DNA of 58,464 bases from positions 1 through 58,464 of the IMG/VR virus record IMGVR_UViG_3300021964_000073; one strand, written 5' to 3'. Below the pieces are notes generated by a model. It was given only the letters and a program-made list of their open reading frames with translations, was not told the DNA's origin and ran no database searches. Of this stretch, positions 16,441 to 25,254 are shown in pieces; positions within the stretch are counted from its first letter, which is position 1; every line of letters begins with the position of its first letter. The stretch is from a virus. A program made the translations under genes and the position numbers.

Positions 16441-16823
16441 TCAGATTGGTCGTCTTCTGGAAGGGGTTGTACAGCATTCTCGTAGTATACAATAATGGCT
16501 TTTTGCTGTTCTATATAACGTCTTAGTTCGGCAAAGTTCTTAGATAAATTTTCGTAGTCTTTTATACTAATAGCAATATATGCATCGCCACCGTTCTTTG
16601 CTTCAAATTCTTTCTTAAATTCTTCGAAGTTTTCTTCAGGTGATACAACATAAATTTTTATGTCGTTCATTTGCACAGGCTTAGGCATTGGAACAACAGG
16701 TACTACTGTTTTCTCAATTTTAGTAACCACTTTAATTTGTGGCTCTTGAAAAGTACTACAACTACTCAGTAGGAGTGTCGCTAGTAATAGACTCGAGATC
16801 ATCCCAAAGTTTATCTGTCGCAT
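16437..16823 (-). CDS. o-spanin (outer-membrane lipoprotein, Rz1-like)
   Basis: 128 residues with a lipoprotein signal ending in lipobox LSSC (LLLATLLLSSCSTFQEP), so it should be anchored in the outer membrane. A Pro-rich stretch (VVPVVPMPKPVQ) and a short coiled-coil-like end follow. Its 5' end overlaps the i-spanin gene by 62 bases in another frame, the classic Rz/Rz1 arrangement. With the i-spanin it should fuse inner and outer membranes at the last step of lysis of a Gram-negative host. Confidence 0.82.
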   Translation of the reverse strand: MRQINFGMISSLLLATLLLSSCSTFQEPQIKVVTKIEKTVVPVVPMPKPVQMNDIKIYVVSPEENFEEFKKEFEAKNGGDAYIAISIKDYENLSKNFAELRRYIEQQKAIIVYYENAVQPLPEDDQSE

Positions 16824-17148
16824 TTTGTGTCCTAGTTTCGATTAAGCCTGGCTTCTTGTTAGCCAAGTGTGTTAAGTTGTGCTTGTTTAGAGTAGCACGA
16901 AGTTCATCTCCGTACTGCTCTGATTTAGTTAAGTCTGCGTTAAGTTGATCAGTAAGTGTGTTTAGTCTAGCATTGTCTGCTTTAAGTGTTGCAATACTTG
17001 CTTCACTTGTTTCTATAGCAGTTTCTAATTTAGCATTATTAAGTCGGGCAATTTCCAAATTGGATTGTAGTTGTTTTACATAAAACAATCCTCCTCCAGC
17101 ACTTGCTAACACAATAAAAACTAATGCAATTTTTAATCCACTAAACAT
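16762..17148 (-). CDS. i-spanin (inner-membrane, Rz-like)
   Basis: 128 residues: one N-terminal membrane segment (LKIALVFIVLASAGGGLFYV) and then a long periplasmic coiled coil (about residues 25-90). This is the form of phage i-spanins, which link the inner membrane to the o-spanin. The following lipoprotein gene overlaps it by 62 bases. No good Shine-Dalgarno is seen; a late-promoter variant (GTAAATAC) lies exactly four bases before the ATG, so its mRNA may be leaderless. Confidence 0.82.
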   Translation of the reverse strand: MFSGLKIALVFIVLASAGGGLFYVKQLQSNLEIARLNNAKLETAIETSEASIATLKADNARLNTLTDQLNADLTKSEQYGDELRATLNKHNLTHLANKKPGLIETRTQNATDKLWDDLESITSDTPTE

Positions 17149-17152
17149 ATTT

Positions 17153-17160
17153 GTATTTAC
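17153..17160 (-). promoter_or_regulatory. Late promoter variant at leaderless distance
   Basis: Minus strand GTAAATAC, four bases, ATG (17148). One base differs from the ATAAATAC consensus; the spacing to ATG is the same as at 11176 and 50481. Confidence 0.55.
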
Positions 17161-18005
17161 CCTAGTAACTTTCCCAGCGTTTTTGGTCCTACAATACCGT
17201 CAGCAGTAAGTCCATTTGAACTTTGCCACTCTTTAACAATACGTGCAGTTCCCGGACCAAAGATGCCATCAGCAGGTGAAATGTCAAGTTTCTCTTGTAC
17301 TTCTGCTACTAATGGACCACGTGATCCTTGCCTAATTGTTTGATTGTAGTCTGTTTCTGGTTCTTCAAAATCACCACCTAGTACATCCATTGCATGTAGG
17401 TAATGTTTCTTACGATCGTCTAAACCAATTGTACCACCGTTAATTCTTTTTGTTGCTCCAACAATGTCCATGTTATCACAATACTTGTTAAGTCCGTTTG
17501 TATCCCAGAACCAACATGCTGAGTCTAGTGCGCCTTTCTTAGTGCGTACATAGTCTACTGCTTCTTCTGGTGACATGTCCATTTCTTTTGCAAATTGTGT
17601 GTAGTTGTAACGTCCTGTAAGTTGCAATATGCCGCCACCTCTGAAGCGCCAGCCATCACCGCTATCGGTATCGCCGTTGTCCATGCGACTTGCATATATG
17701 ACGTTAGCGATTGCTTCTGGTTTTCTGTGATATTCATTTGCATCTCTTCCTGCTCGTCTAAAATATTTAGGGAAAATTGTGTTTAGTGCTTTGGCGCTAT
17801 AATTTAAGTTTTCACTTAGTACTCTAAAGCCGCCAGACTCATGTCCGCACTGTGCAATAAACATTGCTACACGCTCTGCTGTATTTACTTCCCATAAAGG
17901 AAGTATTTCTAGCATTGCTTCGTACCAATCTTTCCAGTCTTCTCTATGAATTAGATCTTCTGCCATCCATTCTTGGAAGTCGAATTTAAAATGTTCCTTA
18001 GCCAT
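17157..18005 (-). CDS. Endolysin: GH19-type muramidase/chitinase domain plus peptidoglycan-binding domain
   Basis: 282 residues. The N-terminal catalytic domain (about 1-210) has AMFIAQCGHESGGFRVLSEN with Glu56 and Glu65 as likely catalytic acids, and FRGGGILQLTGRYNYTQFA, both typical of glycoside hydrolase family 19 phage endolysins, which cut the glycan strand of peptidoglycan. The C-terminal part (about 219-280) is a type 1 peptidoglycan-binding domain (VQEKLDISPADGIFGPGT, then GLTADGIVGPKTLGKLL). No signal peptide, so release depends on a holin. It heads the spanin gene pair. Confidence 0.95.
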   Translation of the reverse strand: MAKEHFKFDFQEWMAEDLIHREDWKDWYEAMLEILPLWEVNTAERVAMFIAQCGHESGGFRVLSENLNYSAKALNTIFPKYFRRAGRDANEYHRKPEAIANVIYASRMDNGDTDSGDGWRFRGGGILQLTGRYNYTQFAKEMDMSPEEAVDYVRTKKGALDSACWFWDTNGLNKYCDNMDIVGATKRINGGTIGLDDRKKHYLHAMDVLGGDFEEPETDYNQTIRQGSRGPLVAEVQEKLDISPADGIFGPGTARIVKEWQSSNGLTADGIVGPKTLGKLLG

Positions 18006-18150
18006 TATTGGTATCCTCTTTTATGCACGAATTACATCTGCAATGGTCACAGACAGTAATCGGATATGTTGCGCCATTGTAATCAGACTCGGTACGTTGT
18101 AACCTAGTGCCACAATGTGATTCATGTCCGCAATTTTTACAATTTTGCAT
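17998..18150 (-). CDS. 50-aa zinc-ribbon-like peptide
   Basis: A 50-codon gene beginning MQNCKNCGHESHCGTRLQ with a second cluster VCDHCRCNSC. Two CxxC pairs plus extra Cys and His suggest one or two zinc sites. Its stop overlaps the endolysin start by 8 bases, and it starts 4 bases after the previous gene. No strong Shine-Dalgarno. The role is unknown. Confidence 0.5.
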   Translation of the reverse strand: MQNCKNCGHESHCGTRLQRTESDYNGATYPITVCDHCRCNSCIKEDTNNG

Positions 18151-18154
18151 ACTA

Positions 18155-18340
18155 CTACTTAGTTTTGTTTTGCTTGTTTAACCAAGCTTCTGGTGGATCC
18201 TGAAACCAAAGTTTGTCACATTTTTTACAGTTCCATGTATGCTTTATAGTATAATTTTTACTATTCATAACTGTGTATTGGTGGATATCTGTATGAGGAC
18301 AATCTTCTTGGATTTTGATTTCTTCGGGACTTAGTTCCAT
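18155..18340 (-). CDS. 61-aa zinc-binding small protein
   Basis: 61 residues with Cys14, His16, His20 and a CxxC (WNCKKCDKLWF) that could form one zinc site. It is beside another Cys-rich small gene (17998-18150). No function recognised. Confidence 0.5.
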   Translation of the reverse strand: MELSPEEIKIQEDCPHTDIHQYTVMNSKNYTIKHTWNCKKCDKLWFQDPPEAWLNKQNKTK

Positions 18341-18350
18341 AATCGTACTC

Positions 18351-19061
18351 CTATCTTCTGTTTACAATTAAGACTTTGCCTTCGTTTTCCAAAGTAAATT
18401 TATCTCCGTACTTATTAATGTCATAATCACCAAGATATTTACTTAGATATATAACTTCAGCAAAGTCATTAAAATTATAACTTTCTGTTATTTCATCATA
18501 TTTAGCTTTGCCGCCTACATCAATGAATTCTAAATTGAGAGGTTCAGCATAACGTTTCTTAATTTGAATTATATTATCTAGCATGTCTACGCTTTCAATA
18601 TAACTCTTACTAAAGAAATTTTGGTAGTTTTCCATTTGCATATTTGATATTGTAGACTCATACGAATCTTCATCTAATGGTAGCATTTCAGATAATGCTT
18701 CCGCTGTTGCATCTTTACTTCTAAAGTTCTTGTAATATCTAAATTTCATACTATCAATTTCAGATAGTTTCTTTATGCCATCTACTATTTCAAGTATTTG
18801 TGTTGGATTTTCTTTTTCTCTTTCAAGCTCAACGAATACTTTATATGTACCATCAGATTGTTCACCTGATGTCATATCAGCATCTAATACAAAAGGATAA
18901 CCTTTTTCAATAAAAGTCATCAAATCTTTTGCTACTTGATTTTCTTTTACACTAAAACTAAGCACACATATATTTTTATCGTCGCCCATTTTACTTTTGA
19001 AACTATCTATTTCAAAAATATCATCAACCATATGTTTTAAATCACCTTGACGTAAACTCAT
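18351..19061 (-). CDS. Conserved T4-like marine phage protein, probable virion or assembly component
   Basis: 236 residues beginning MSLRQGDLKHMVDDIFEID, with FVLDADMTSGEQSDGTYKVF and FRYYKNFRSKDATAEAL. These segments match my memory of a conserved protein of T4-like marine phages that lies near the head genes; its biochemical role is unknown. It overlaps the upstream gene by ATGA and is in a late unit starting at 19890-19897. Confidence 0.65.
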   Translation of the reverse strand: MSLRQGDLKHMVDDIFEIDSFKSKMGDDKNICVLSFSVKENQVAKDLMTFIEKGYPFVLDADMTSGEQSDGTYKVFVELEREKENPTQILEIVDGIKKLSEIDSMKFRYYKNFRSKDATAEALSEMLPLDEDSYESTISNMQMENYQNFFSKSYIESVDMLDNIIQIKKRYAEPLNLEFIDVGGKAKYDEITESYNFNDFAEVIYLSKYLGDYDINKYGDKFTLENEGKVLIVNRR

Positions 19062-19336
19062 TTCATTATACCTATTTCATCTATAAGTTGCTGAACAACA
19101 CGCCAGTTTGTATTGTTACTATTAATTTCTTTTAACGCCATTCTAGTTAATGACGTAATATTTGACTTTGGACAGTCATCATGATCTAAAAGCATTTGAA
19201 TATCTGATTGGCCAATTATCGCAACTAGTTTATGTTTATTTTCAGTCATATCTCGCATTGAAGATATCTTATCAACTATTATATGTGATATTTCATGTAT
19301 TAATTTATTTTGAACAATTTCTTCATCTAACGTCAT
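19058..19336 (-). CDS. Unknown small protein in head-gene-type cluster
   Basis: 92 residues, mixed charge, helical. It is linked to the upstream gene by TAATG at 19336 and downstream by ATGA, so all three genes of this unit should be translated together. No motif recognised. Confidence 0.55.
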   Translation of the reverse strand: MTLDEEIVQNKLIHEISHIIVDKISSMRDMTENKHKLVAIIGQSDIQMLLDHDDCPKSNITSLTRMALKEINSNNTNWRVVQQLIDEIGIMK

Positions 19337-19863
19337 TATACTACTGCCCCTTCTTCAGCGCCAGCGTTGGCTGTTGCTTCAGCTTGTTCTACTTCTGGAC
19401 TTGCAATTTCTTGTTGAGTTGCAGGATCAGTTACAGCATTTATCATTTCAGCATAGCCGCCGTATATATCTGCAATTATTTTCTTAGGCATCATAATTTC
19501 TACTACCCATATAGGCATACGATCTAGTTTGCCTTTTTTAGTTCCTGGACGCATATCATCTGGTTTACGAATTTTACGTGGAGTTAGTATAGAATCTTTT
19601 TTATAGGTAACACGACAGTCATAATCTAATAGACGTTTGCCTCCCATTGGATCTGGCATCTTATTTCTTGGCCACATAAAGCCACATGTTATCCAATGTC
19701 GCTCTATCTTTGGACCCATGACTAATTCACCGTCTGCCCAGTTATCGTAAACATATAAGTCAAGCTCGTCTAACACACGCTCATAGTCTTTAAGGACTTG
19801 AAACTGTGTATCGCTTTCGTATATGCTTTCTATGTTTTTTATTACTTCTAAAATATCTTTCAT
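19336..19863 (-). CDS. Conserved T4-like marine phage protein, probable virion component
   Basis: 175 residues. HWITCGFMWPRNKMPDPMGG, then LLDYDCRVTYKKDS and a Pro/Lys-rich stretch before IWVVEIMMPKKIIADIYGG. Similar proteins lie close to head genes in marine T4-like phages. An Ala/Glu-rich tail ends the protein. It is first in a late unit, with the promoter 27 bases before its ATG. Confidence 0.65.
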   Translation of the reverse strand: MKDILEVIKNIESIYESDTQFQVLKDYERVLDELDLYVYDNWADGELVMGPKIERHWITCGFMWPRNKMPDPMGGKRLLDYDCRVTYKKDSILTPRKIRKPDDMRPGTKKGKLDRMPIWVVEIMMPKKIIADIYGGYAEMINAVTDPATQQEIASPEVEQAEATANAGAEEGAVV

Positions 19864-19889
19864 TGTATCACCTGAAAACTTTACTATAT

Positions 19890-19897
19890 GTATTTAT
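19890..19897 (-). promoter_or_regulatory. T4-type late promoter
   Basis: Minus strand AATAAATAC, 27 bases before the ATG at 19863. It faces away from the sigma70 promoter of phoH, so this intergenic stretch splits early plus-strand and late minus-strand transcription. Confidence 0.7.
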
Positions 19898-19924
19898 TCC
19901 AAAACATAAGTTACTATATAATCA

Positions 19925-19952
19925 TTGACACACAAAGGTAAATATCTATACA
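19925..19952 (+). promoter_or_regulatory. Sigma70 promoter for phoH
   Basis: Plus strand TTGACA, 16 bases, TATACA, about 46 bases before the phoH ATG. Confidence 0.75.
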
Positions 19953-19998
19953 GGACGCAACGTTCTGTTTGATAGGCTAAATCCAGAAGGAGAACTGA

Positions 19999-20727
19999 AT
20001 GGGTGCAAAGCGGGCTCGCAAGAGCAAAAAAACTAACTTTTACAACAACGTAGTACAAATAAACAATTACCTTCCAGAAAAGAAGGAGAGTGTTAAGATT
20101 ATTCCAAGGAATAAACATCAAGAGGAATACACTTTAAAATTATCCAACCCCAAAAAAGACATTATATTCGGCATCGGACCAGCAGGAACAGGCAAAACCC
20201 TGATTGCTGTGCTGAATGCTATTCAAATGTTTAAAGCAGGTGTAGTGGATAAAATAATTGTTACTAGACCAGCAGTAAGTGTCGATGAAGATTTAGGATT
20301 CTTACCAGGTACGCTAGAACAAAAAATGGCGCCCTGGACAAGACCTATATTTGACGTACTGAGGGAGTACTTTACAAGTCCAGAAATCGAAGGTATGATT
20401 GAAGAAGGAATTATTGAAATTGCTCCTTTAGCATATATGCGTGGACGTACATTTAAAAGTGCTTACATTATAGCAGATGAAATGCAAAATGCAACACCGA
20501 GTCAAATGAAAATGTTGTTAACCAGACTAGGAGAAGGATCCAAGATGGCAGTAACGGGCGACTTAGCTCAAGCTGATAGAATGTCAGATAATGGCTTACT
20601 AGACTTTATAAAACATCTAAGATCAAGTAGTAGTGTGAGTAGATTAGACATAGTTGAATTCTATCACGAAGATATAGAGAGACATCAAGCAGTCAAGGAG
20701 GTTCTTGAAGTATACGGAGACGAATAA
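19999..20727 (+). CDS. phoH: PhoH-like P-loop ATPase
   Basis: 242 residues. Walker A GIGPAGTGKTLIAV, the PhoH signature VTRPAVSVDEDLGFLPGTLE, and Walker B AYIIADEMQNATPSQMK. PhoH proteins are ATPases or helicase-like enzymes of uncertain role that are very common in marine phages. It is the only long gene on the plus strand, with its own sigma70 promoter, GGAGA before the ATG, and a terminator right after the stop, so it is an isolated transcription unit. Confidence 0.93.
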   Translation: MGAKRARKSKKTNFYNNVVQINNYLPEKKESVKIIPRNKHQEEYTLKLSNPKKDIIFGIGPAGTGKTLIAVLNAIQMFKAGVVDKIIVTRPAVSVDEDLGFLPGTLEQKMAPWTRPIFDVLREYFTSPEIEGMIEEGIIEIAPLAYMRGRTFKSAYIIADEMQNATPSQMKMLLTRLGEGSKMAVTGDLAQADRMSDNGLLDFIKHLRSSSSVSRLDIVEFYHEDIERHQAVKEVLEVYGDE

Positions 20728-20729
20728 AG

Positions 20730-20750
20730 AAAGGGGCTTTATGCCCCTTT
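20730..20750. terminator. Bidirectional terminator between phoH and thyX
   Basis: An 8-bp inverted repeat AAAGGGGC / GCCCCTTT with a 5-base loop. The arms carry A- and T-runs on both sides, so it can stop transcription from phoH (plus) and from the long thyX operon (minus). The thyX stop codon lies in the loop. Confidence 0.8.
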
Positions 20751-21410
20751 CAACTCTTCAACTAATGGAAAAATTTTAGCAATAGCTTTTGCACATTCTA
20801 CTGCTATTTCCATATGCTCTTTTTGTGTGCCATTTGCACTACGTAATTCAATGTAGTGTACCCAACTTCTTATTGTTCCGTTCATGTACAAACGTGTTTT
20901 TGTAAGTCCTTCTGGAAGTACTGCACGAGCTTGTTCTTTTGCTATTCCGTTATTAATAGCCCACTCATATGCTTTACCTGCTGTATACATTACATCTTGT
21001 TGCATTTCTTCCCATTTATCGTTTAGTACAGTATCTTCTGTTTCAATACTATTTTGTCTATTTTTAGTATCTTGTAAACGGGCTTCTCTTACAACAAACA
21101 TATCACCCATTTCACTAGGCTCTGCGTAACGTTGACTAAACTCTTGAAAAGCAAAACTACGGTGACGTACAATTTGATGTGCAATATCACGTGTAGTTTC
21201 AATTTCTAATGTAGCATTAGCCATTTCTAAAGGTGACCAGTGTTGATGCTTGATTAGATACTTAATTAAACGTTCACTTGTTTCTTTATTAATCTGCGCC
21301 GCTGGATTTGAAACTTTAGCACAAAACGCAATTAAGTCCTGTACGTTTTCTAATCCTTCATTGATAAATTCTTGGGTAGGTTGCGAGTAGCTTACTAGTT
21401 TTACATTCAT
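20739..21410 (-). CDS. thyX: Flavin-dependent thymidylate synthase ThyX
   Basis: About 223 residues. The ThyX motif RHRX7SxR is present as RHRSFAFQEFSQRYAE, the site that binds dUMP and FAD. The enzyme makes dTMP from dUMP with methylene-tetrahydrofolate and reduced flavin. I place the start at 21410, where ATG overlaps the halogenase stop (TAATG) and GGAA lies upstream; the ATG at 21422 has no ribosome site. It is the last gene of the operon that begins at 25972-26000. Confidence 0.95.
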   Translation of the reverse strand: MNVKLVSYSQPTQEFINEGLENVQDLIAFCAKVSNPAAQINKETSERLIKYLIKHQHWSPLEMANATLEIETTRDIAHQIVRHRSFAFQEFSQRYAEPSEMGDMFVVREARLQDTKNRQNSIETEDTVLNDKWEEMQQDVMYTAGKAYEWAINNGIAKEQARAVLPEGLTKTRLYMNGTIRSWVHYIELRSANGTQKEHMEIAVECAKAIAKIFPLVEELKGA

Positions 21411-22906
21411 TAATTTTTCCATTCTAATAATGTTGGGTCCATACTCATATTCAGATATAAACCGTAGTTGTCAATTGCTTCTTTATGTGTTACTGTTCCG
21501 TTCTTTGTTTGGCTTTCATCCATTTGTGATTTCCAATCTTTAAGAACTTCTAATGCAGTTTCGTCAGATATGTTAGATGTTGCACCTATTTCTTTTTCAG
21601 TTTGTAATAACCAACATAGCCAATTACTACCTCCGAAGAAGTGCCCTTTACCGTCATTAGGTAAACGTTTACCTTCTTTGATTAGTCTACGATACCATAA
21701 TAGTGTTTCACTAGGAATATAAGTTTCTTTTACAAAATTCCAAAATGGTGTATCAAAATCACTTCTTGCATAATGCATGTTTATGAAGTCAATAGTATCT
21801 TCATATATACTTGTCATAATTGAATTGTACATATCAATATCAGCTTGTGTAAAATATTGCTGTCTAATACGTGCGGCTAATGTATAAATTGCTCCTGTAA
21901 TAGTAGCAAGACCTGTACTTTCAAGTGGTTCAATAAATCCTCCACTAAGTCCAATAGCACAAACATTTTTATCCCAAGGGTTAGTATTATAATAAGGCGT
22001 CCAGTCGATAACTTTTAATTGTTCTGGTGTAATTCTATTATTCCAATATTCACAAAAACGTTTCTTTGCTTCTTCCGGACTTGTTATACTTCTATTAAAA
22101 ACTAGTCCACTACCAATGCGTGTTTGTACAGGAATATTCCAAACCCAACCGCAATCAACTGCTTCACTAACAACATAAGGATGTTTTTCTCTAAGTTCAT
22201 TTTCGTAAGGCACATGACCTGCTACTGCTGTATCACAAAACAGTCTACCTTTTAAGTCGACTCTATCTGCGTTATTTTGTAGCAGTTGTTTGAATCCAGT
22301 ACAATCTACAAAAAAGTCACCTTTTACATTTTGTCCATCTAATAAATCAATACTAGTAATAAAACCTTCGTCGTCTCTATTGATGTTTGTCATTTCACTT
22401 TTAATTACTGTTACATGATCTTTCAATTGATCTTGCAACCATTGTACTAGTTTACTAGCATCAATATGACTGGCATAAAAATTTAAATTTTCTGTGTCAA
22501 CTTTATTATCCTGACTTAGGCGCCAAAATGCTCCTAACTCTGTAAAGTCAAAATCCTTTTGGTGATGAGTCCAGGCTTCAAAAACACTAGTTTCTTTTTC
22601 AGGATATTCTCTATTAAGGAAAAAAGGATGCCATACTAAATTGTCATCTTTGCCCCAATTTGGAAAAAGTATACCACTTTTATATGTACTGTCAATTAAA
22701 TCAAACCAACTGTCTGTAGGGAATCCACAGCGTTTTAAAAAGGTATCAAAATGCAACAAAGTGCCTTCACCTACGCCAACACTAGCACCAACTTCTTTAT
22801 CAACTAGAGTAACATGCATATCTAAATTACGTGCTATAAAAGCCGCAGTAAACCATGCACTTGTGCCACCGCCTACAATTACTACACTATTAACTTCTTT
22901 AAACAT
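21410..22906 (-). CDS. Flavin-dependent tryptophan halogenase-like protein
   Basis: 498 residues. The FAD motif VVIVGGGTSAWFTAAFIAR is at the N-terminus, VGVGEGTLLHFDTFLKRCGF is in the region that carries the catalytic Lys of PrnA-type enzymes, and the halogenase signature WxWxIP is present as GWVWNIPVQ. These enzymes use reduced FAD, oxygen and halide to chlorinate or brominate tryptophan or related aromatics. I chose the ATG at 22906, which follows AGGACAGG and overlaps the parvulin stop (TAATG). Free or protein-bound substrate is unknown. Confidence 0.9.
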   Translation of the reverse strand: MFKEVNSVVIVGGGTSAWFTAAFIARNLDMHVTLVDKEVGASVGVGEGTLLHFDTFLKRCGFPTDSWFDLIDSTYKSGILFPNWGKDDNLVWHPFFLNREYPEKETSVFEAWTHHQKDFDFTELGAFWRLSQDNKVDTENLNFYASHIDASKLVQWLQDQLKDHVTVIKSEMTNINRDDEGFITSIDLLDGQNVKGDFFVDCTGFKQLLQNNADRVDLKGRLFCDTAVAGHVPYENELREKHPYVVSEAVDCGWVWNIPVQTRIGSGLVFNRSITSPEEAKKRFCEYWNNRITPEQLKVIDWTPYYNTNPWDKNVCAIGLSGGFIEPLESTGLATITGAIYTLAARIRQQYFTQADIDMYNSIMTSIYEDTIDFINMHYARSDFDTPFWNFVKETYIPSETLLWYRRLIKEGKRLPNDGKGHFFGGSNWLCWLLQTEKEIGATSNISDETALEVLKDWKSQMDESQTKNGTVTHKEAIDNYGLYLNMSMDPTLLEWKN

Positions 22907-23229
22907 TAACCTGTCCTTACAATTATATGTACACCGAACGGTGTAATGCATGGAGGAGCAAGCGTATCTATACCTGAAATTTTAACAGCATTACTAAAAT
23001 CTGGATGCATTTGTTCTTCTTCAAACCAACCCAAGTCTCCATAAGATCTTTTTCCACTAGGACACGCACTATTTTTAGCCGCGGCATCGTTCCAAGTAGT
23101 CTTGCCTGTTTCAATATCTCTTATAATATTTGCCGCATCTTGCATAGCTACACCGAGCGGTCTATTATGTGTACTCATCTCTGCTTTGTCATAACTTAAT
23201 AAAATATGTTTTGCTTTAAGCTTCATCAT
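22906..23229 (-). CDS. Parvulin-type peptidyl-prolyl isomerase
   Basis: 107 residues, a single parvulin domain: KAKHILLSYDK at the start, NSACPSGKRSYGDLGWFEEE in the middle, and CITPFGVHIIVRT at the end, all family landmarks. It has no signal peptide or membrane anchor, so it should act in the cytoplasm on proline bonds of folding proteins. It sits between the 2OG oxygenase and the halogenase genes, with TAATG to the halogenase. Confidence 0.85.
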   Translation of the reverse strand: MMKLKAKHILLSYDKAEMSTHNRPLGVAMQDAANIIRDIETGKTTWNDAAAKNSACPSGKRSYGDLGWFEEEQMHPDFSNAVKISGIDTLAPPCITPFGVHIIVRTG

Positions 23230-23860
23230 TTCTCCCTAGTATTGGATGATTAAATACAGTTAAATTCATTGCAACTGTACAACGTAATTTATCTGATTTT
23301 TGTTCTTTAAAGTAATGATTCAGATACGGAGGAAACCAAATAATGTCTCCTTCTTCTACTTTTATAGCAGTATCTAAGTCGTCACAATATTGTGGAACAT
23401 TTTGTTTTTCGTTAGTAGGCCATAAACTACGAATCATAGCGGCCTGTGGATTTTGAAAATTTGTACTTTCATGTTCTTCATTATCAAATACTGCATAATG
23501 AATACCGCTCCACTGTACTTGTAATGGGCCACCTACATGATCATGTACGTGTTGCCATCCGCCTTTACGACTAAAATTATACCAACTGTCTAAATTAACA
23601 TGCCAATTTACATCTGAACTAAATTTCATATCAGATAATAATTCCATTATATTATCTTCGTATAATGGATTAATAAATTTTTGATCTAGTGCATTTTCTT
23701 TATTGTCGTAATCAGTATAAACGTCAGTACCAATAAGATTACTTTTTGCTTTTTCCTCACCAGGATAGATATCATCTAGCAAATATTTTTTAATTTGTTC
23801 TTGATTTTTACATTTCTGTCTTATAATAGGAACTTGAAACAATCCATATACTTCGCCCAT
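23216..23860 (-). CDS. 2OG-Fe(II) oxygenase-like protein
   Basis: 214 residues. GGWQHVHDHVGGPL supplies an HxD pair, and GDIIWFPPYLNHYF the distal His, followed by an Arg (LRCTVAMNL), as in phage 2-oxoglutarate dioxygenases. The N-terminal part includes the segment GEVYGLFQVPI typical of the 2OG-FeII_Oxy_5-like group. It overlaps the parvulin gene by 14 bases and shares TAATG with the ferredoxin gene. Being next to a ferredoxin and a halogenase suggests, but does not prove, a joint pathway. Confidence 0.78.
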   Translation of the reverse strand: MGEVYGLFQVPIIRQKCKNQEQIKKYLLDDIYPGEEKAKSNLIGTDVYTDYDNKENALDQKFINPLYEDNIMELLSDMKFSSDVNWHVNLDSWYNFSRKGGWQHVHDHVGGPLQVQWSGIHYAVFDNEEHESTNFQNPQAAMIRSLWPTNEKQNVPQYCDDLDTAIKVEEGDIIWFPPYLNHYFKEQKSDKLRCTVAMNLTVFNHPILGRNDEA

Positions 23861-24213
23861 TAATCACCACCACCTGGTTTTTCACTGAAGTGGTCTCTTA
23901 ATTTATTAGGAACACCATTCCATTCTTCTGCATCTTTAGGTACATCTTCAGGGCGTACTTGGCTTATTACTGGCCATTCATTTGAATATTTAAAATTTAA
24001 TAATTCCCATTGTTCGCGTTCACCGTCAGGCAACATACTATCTTGTACAATAGCATCTGCTGGACATTCGGGTTCACATACTCCGCAATCAATACATTCG
24101 TCTGGATTAATTACAAGCATGTTTTCACCTTCATAAAAACAATCCACAGGACATACTTCTACACAATCCATATGCTTACATTTAATACAGTTTTCTGTAA
24201 CTAGATAAGACAT
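23860..24213 (-). CDS. fdxA: 7Fe-type ferredoxin (FdxA family)
   Basis: 117 residues. Two Cys clusters, [20 protein letters not shown] and [16 protein letters not shown], match the bacterial [3Fe-4S][4Fe-4S] ferredoxin family of Azotobacter FdI almost residue for residue, and the C-terminal tail ([16 protein letters not shown]) also matches that family. It carries low-potential electrons. This differs from the plant-type 2Fe-2S ferredoxin (PetF) of cyanophages. It lies between the clamp-loader gene and the 2OG oxygenase gene with one-base TAATG overlaps at both ends. The redox partner is unknown. Confidence 0.93.
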   Translation of the reverse strand: MSYLVTENCIKCKHMDCVEVCPVDCFYEGENMLVINPDECIDCGVCEPECPADAIVQDSMLPDGEREQWELLNFKYSNEWPVISQVRPEDVPKDAEEWNGVPNKLRDHFSEKPGGGD

Positions 24214-25127
24214 TATAACCTCGCTAATCTAATTAGCGTTGCCGCCAAATTAATTTCAGGATCTACAACTAATGTATGATCCACCATTCCTTGTTTAATA
24301 GTTAGTACGGCTGTATCCTGTTTTTCTTCATCGCCGAACAACTCAATGTTGTCATACAGCCAACGATAAATCTCTTCCATTTCTTCTGGACGAACTGCTC
24401 CGCATAATAGTTTACGTGCTTCTTGAATCTTACCTGCTTTAAATAATTCAACCATATCAAGTTTCCAGTCAGCTTCGCCTGTGTCGCCTTCATGTGGTTT
24501 AAGTAAACTACCATCTTGACAGTTCATTTGTACTGTGTTAATACACTTACGCAAGTCTGGGTACGTTGCTTTTACATATGTATCAAGTGTATCTAAGTCT
24601 GGAGTGATGCCTTCTGTAATAAGAATCTCTGCAACTCTTGCTGTAAATTCTGTTTGATCTATTTTAGCAATGTGAAACCCTTGACAACGACTGTGCAAAG
24701 CAGGAATAATACGGTTGGGGTAATTACAAGTAAGAATAAACCTTGAAGTGGTGTGATATTCTTCCATAACTCCACGTAACGCCGCTTGAGCATTCGGACT
24801 AAGATAATCAGCTTCATCAAGTAATACAACTTTAAAATCTCCAAAAGGTATCATCTGTACAAAGTTAACAATCTTATCTCTAACATCATCAACACTATTT
24901 GTACGACTTGCGTTAATTTCTAAAATGTCTAAGTCTTGTATATCAAGTTCATTAAACAATAGTTTTGCAAGTGTAGTCTTACCAATACCTGCATTACCAC
25001 TAAACAGTAAATGCGGAATAGTTTTATCTTTGATCCAAGTCTTTACTTGGTTGCGTTGTGCATCATCACGAAATACATATCCGTCTACCGTCTTAGGACG
25101 ATACTTTTCTACCCATAACTCTTTCAT
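24213..25127 (-). CDS. 44: Sliding-clamp loader large subunit (T4 gp44-like)
   Basis: 304 residues of the AAA+ clamp-loader family. [15 protein letters not shown] at the start, Walker [21 protein letters not shown], Walker [13 protein letters not shown], sensor 1 [11 protein letters not shown] and the SRC arginine-finger motif (LHSRCQGF). It loads the sliding clamp for the polymerase encoded at 348-3014. The start lies inside the end of the preceding 53-codon gene. Confidence 0.95.
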   Translation of the reverse strand: MKELWVEKYRPKTVDGYVFRDDAQRNQVKTWIKDKTIPHLLFSGNAGIGKTTLAKLLFNELDIQDLDILEINASRTNSVDDVRDKIVNFVQMIPFGDFKVVLLDEADYLSPNAQAALRGVMEEYHTTSRFILTCNYPNRIIPALHSRCQGFHIAKIDQTEFTARVAEILITEGITPDLDTLDTYVKATYPDLRKCINTVQMNCQDGSLLKPHEGDTGEADWKLDMVELFKAGKIQEARKLLCGAVRPEEMEEIYRWLYDNIELFGDEEKQDTAVLTIKQGMVDHTLVVDPEINLAATLIRLARL

Positions 25128-25254
25128 CTTTTGCCTTTTCTACTTTAAATGATTTTTCATAACCTTTTGCTGACTTTTTTGCTTTTAGATATTTAAAGTC
25201 TTTTTCGTCAACAACGGTCCCATCTGGACTCATATAGTATTGTTTATCTGCCAT
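25093..25254 (-). CDS. 53-aa lysine-rich small protein
   Basis: A 53-codon gene beginning MADKQYYMSPDGTVVDEKDF, very basic in the second half. AGGAG lies 6-7 bases before the ATG. It overlaps the exonuclease gene by 11 bases and the clamp-loader start by 35 bases. No function recognised; the strong ribosome site supports a real gene. Confidence 0.6.
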   Translation of the reverse strand: MADKQYYMSPDGTVVDEKDFKYLKAKKSAKGYEKSFKVEKAKDERVMGRKVSS

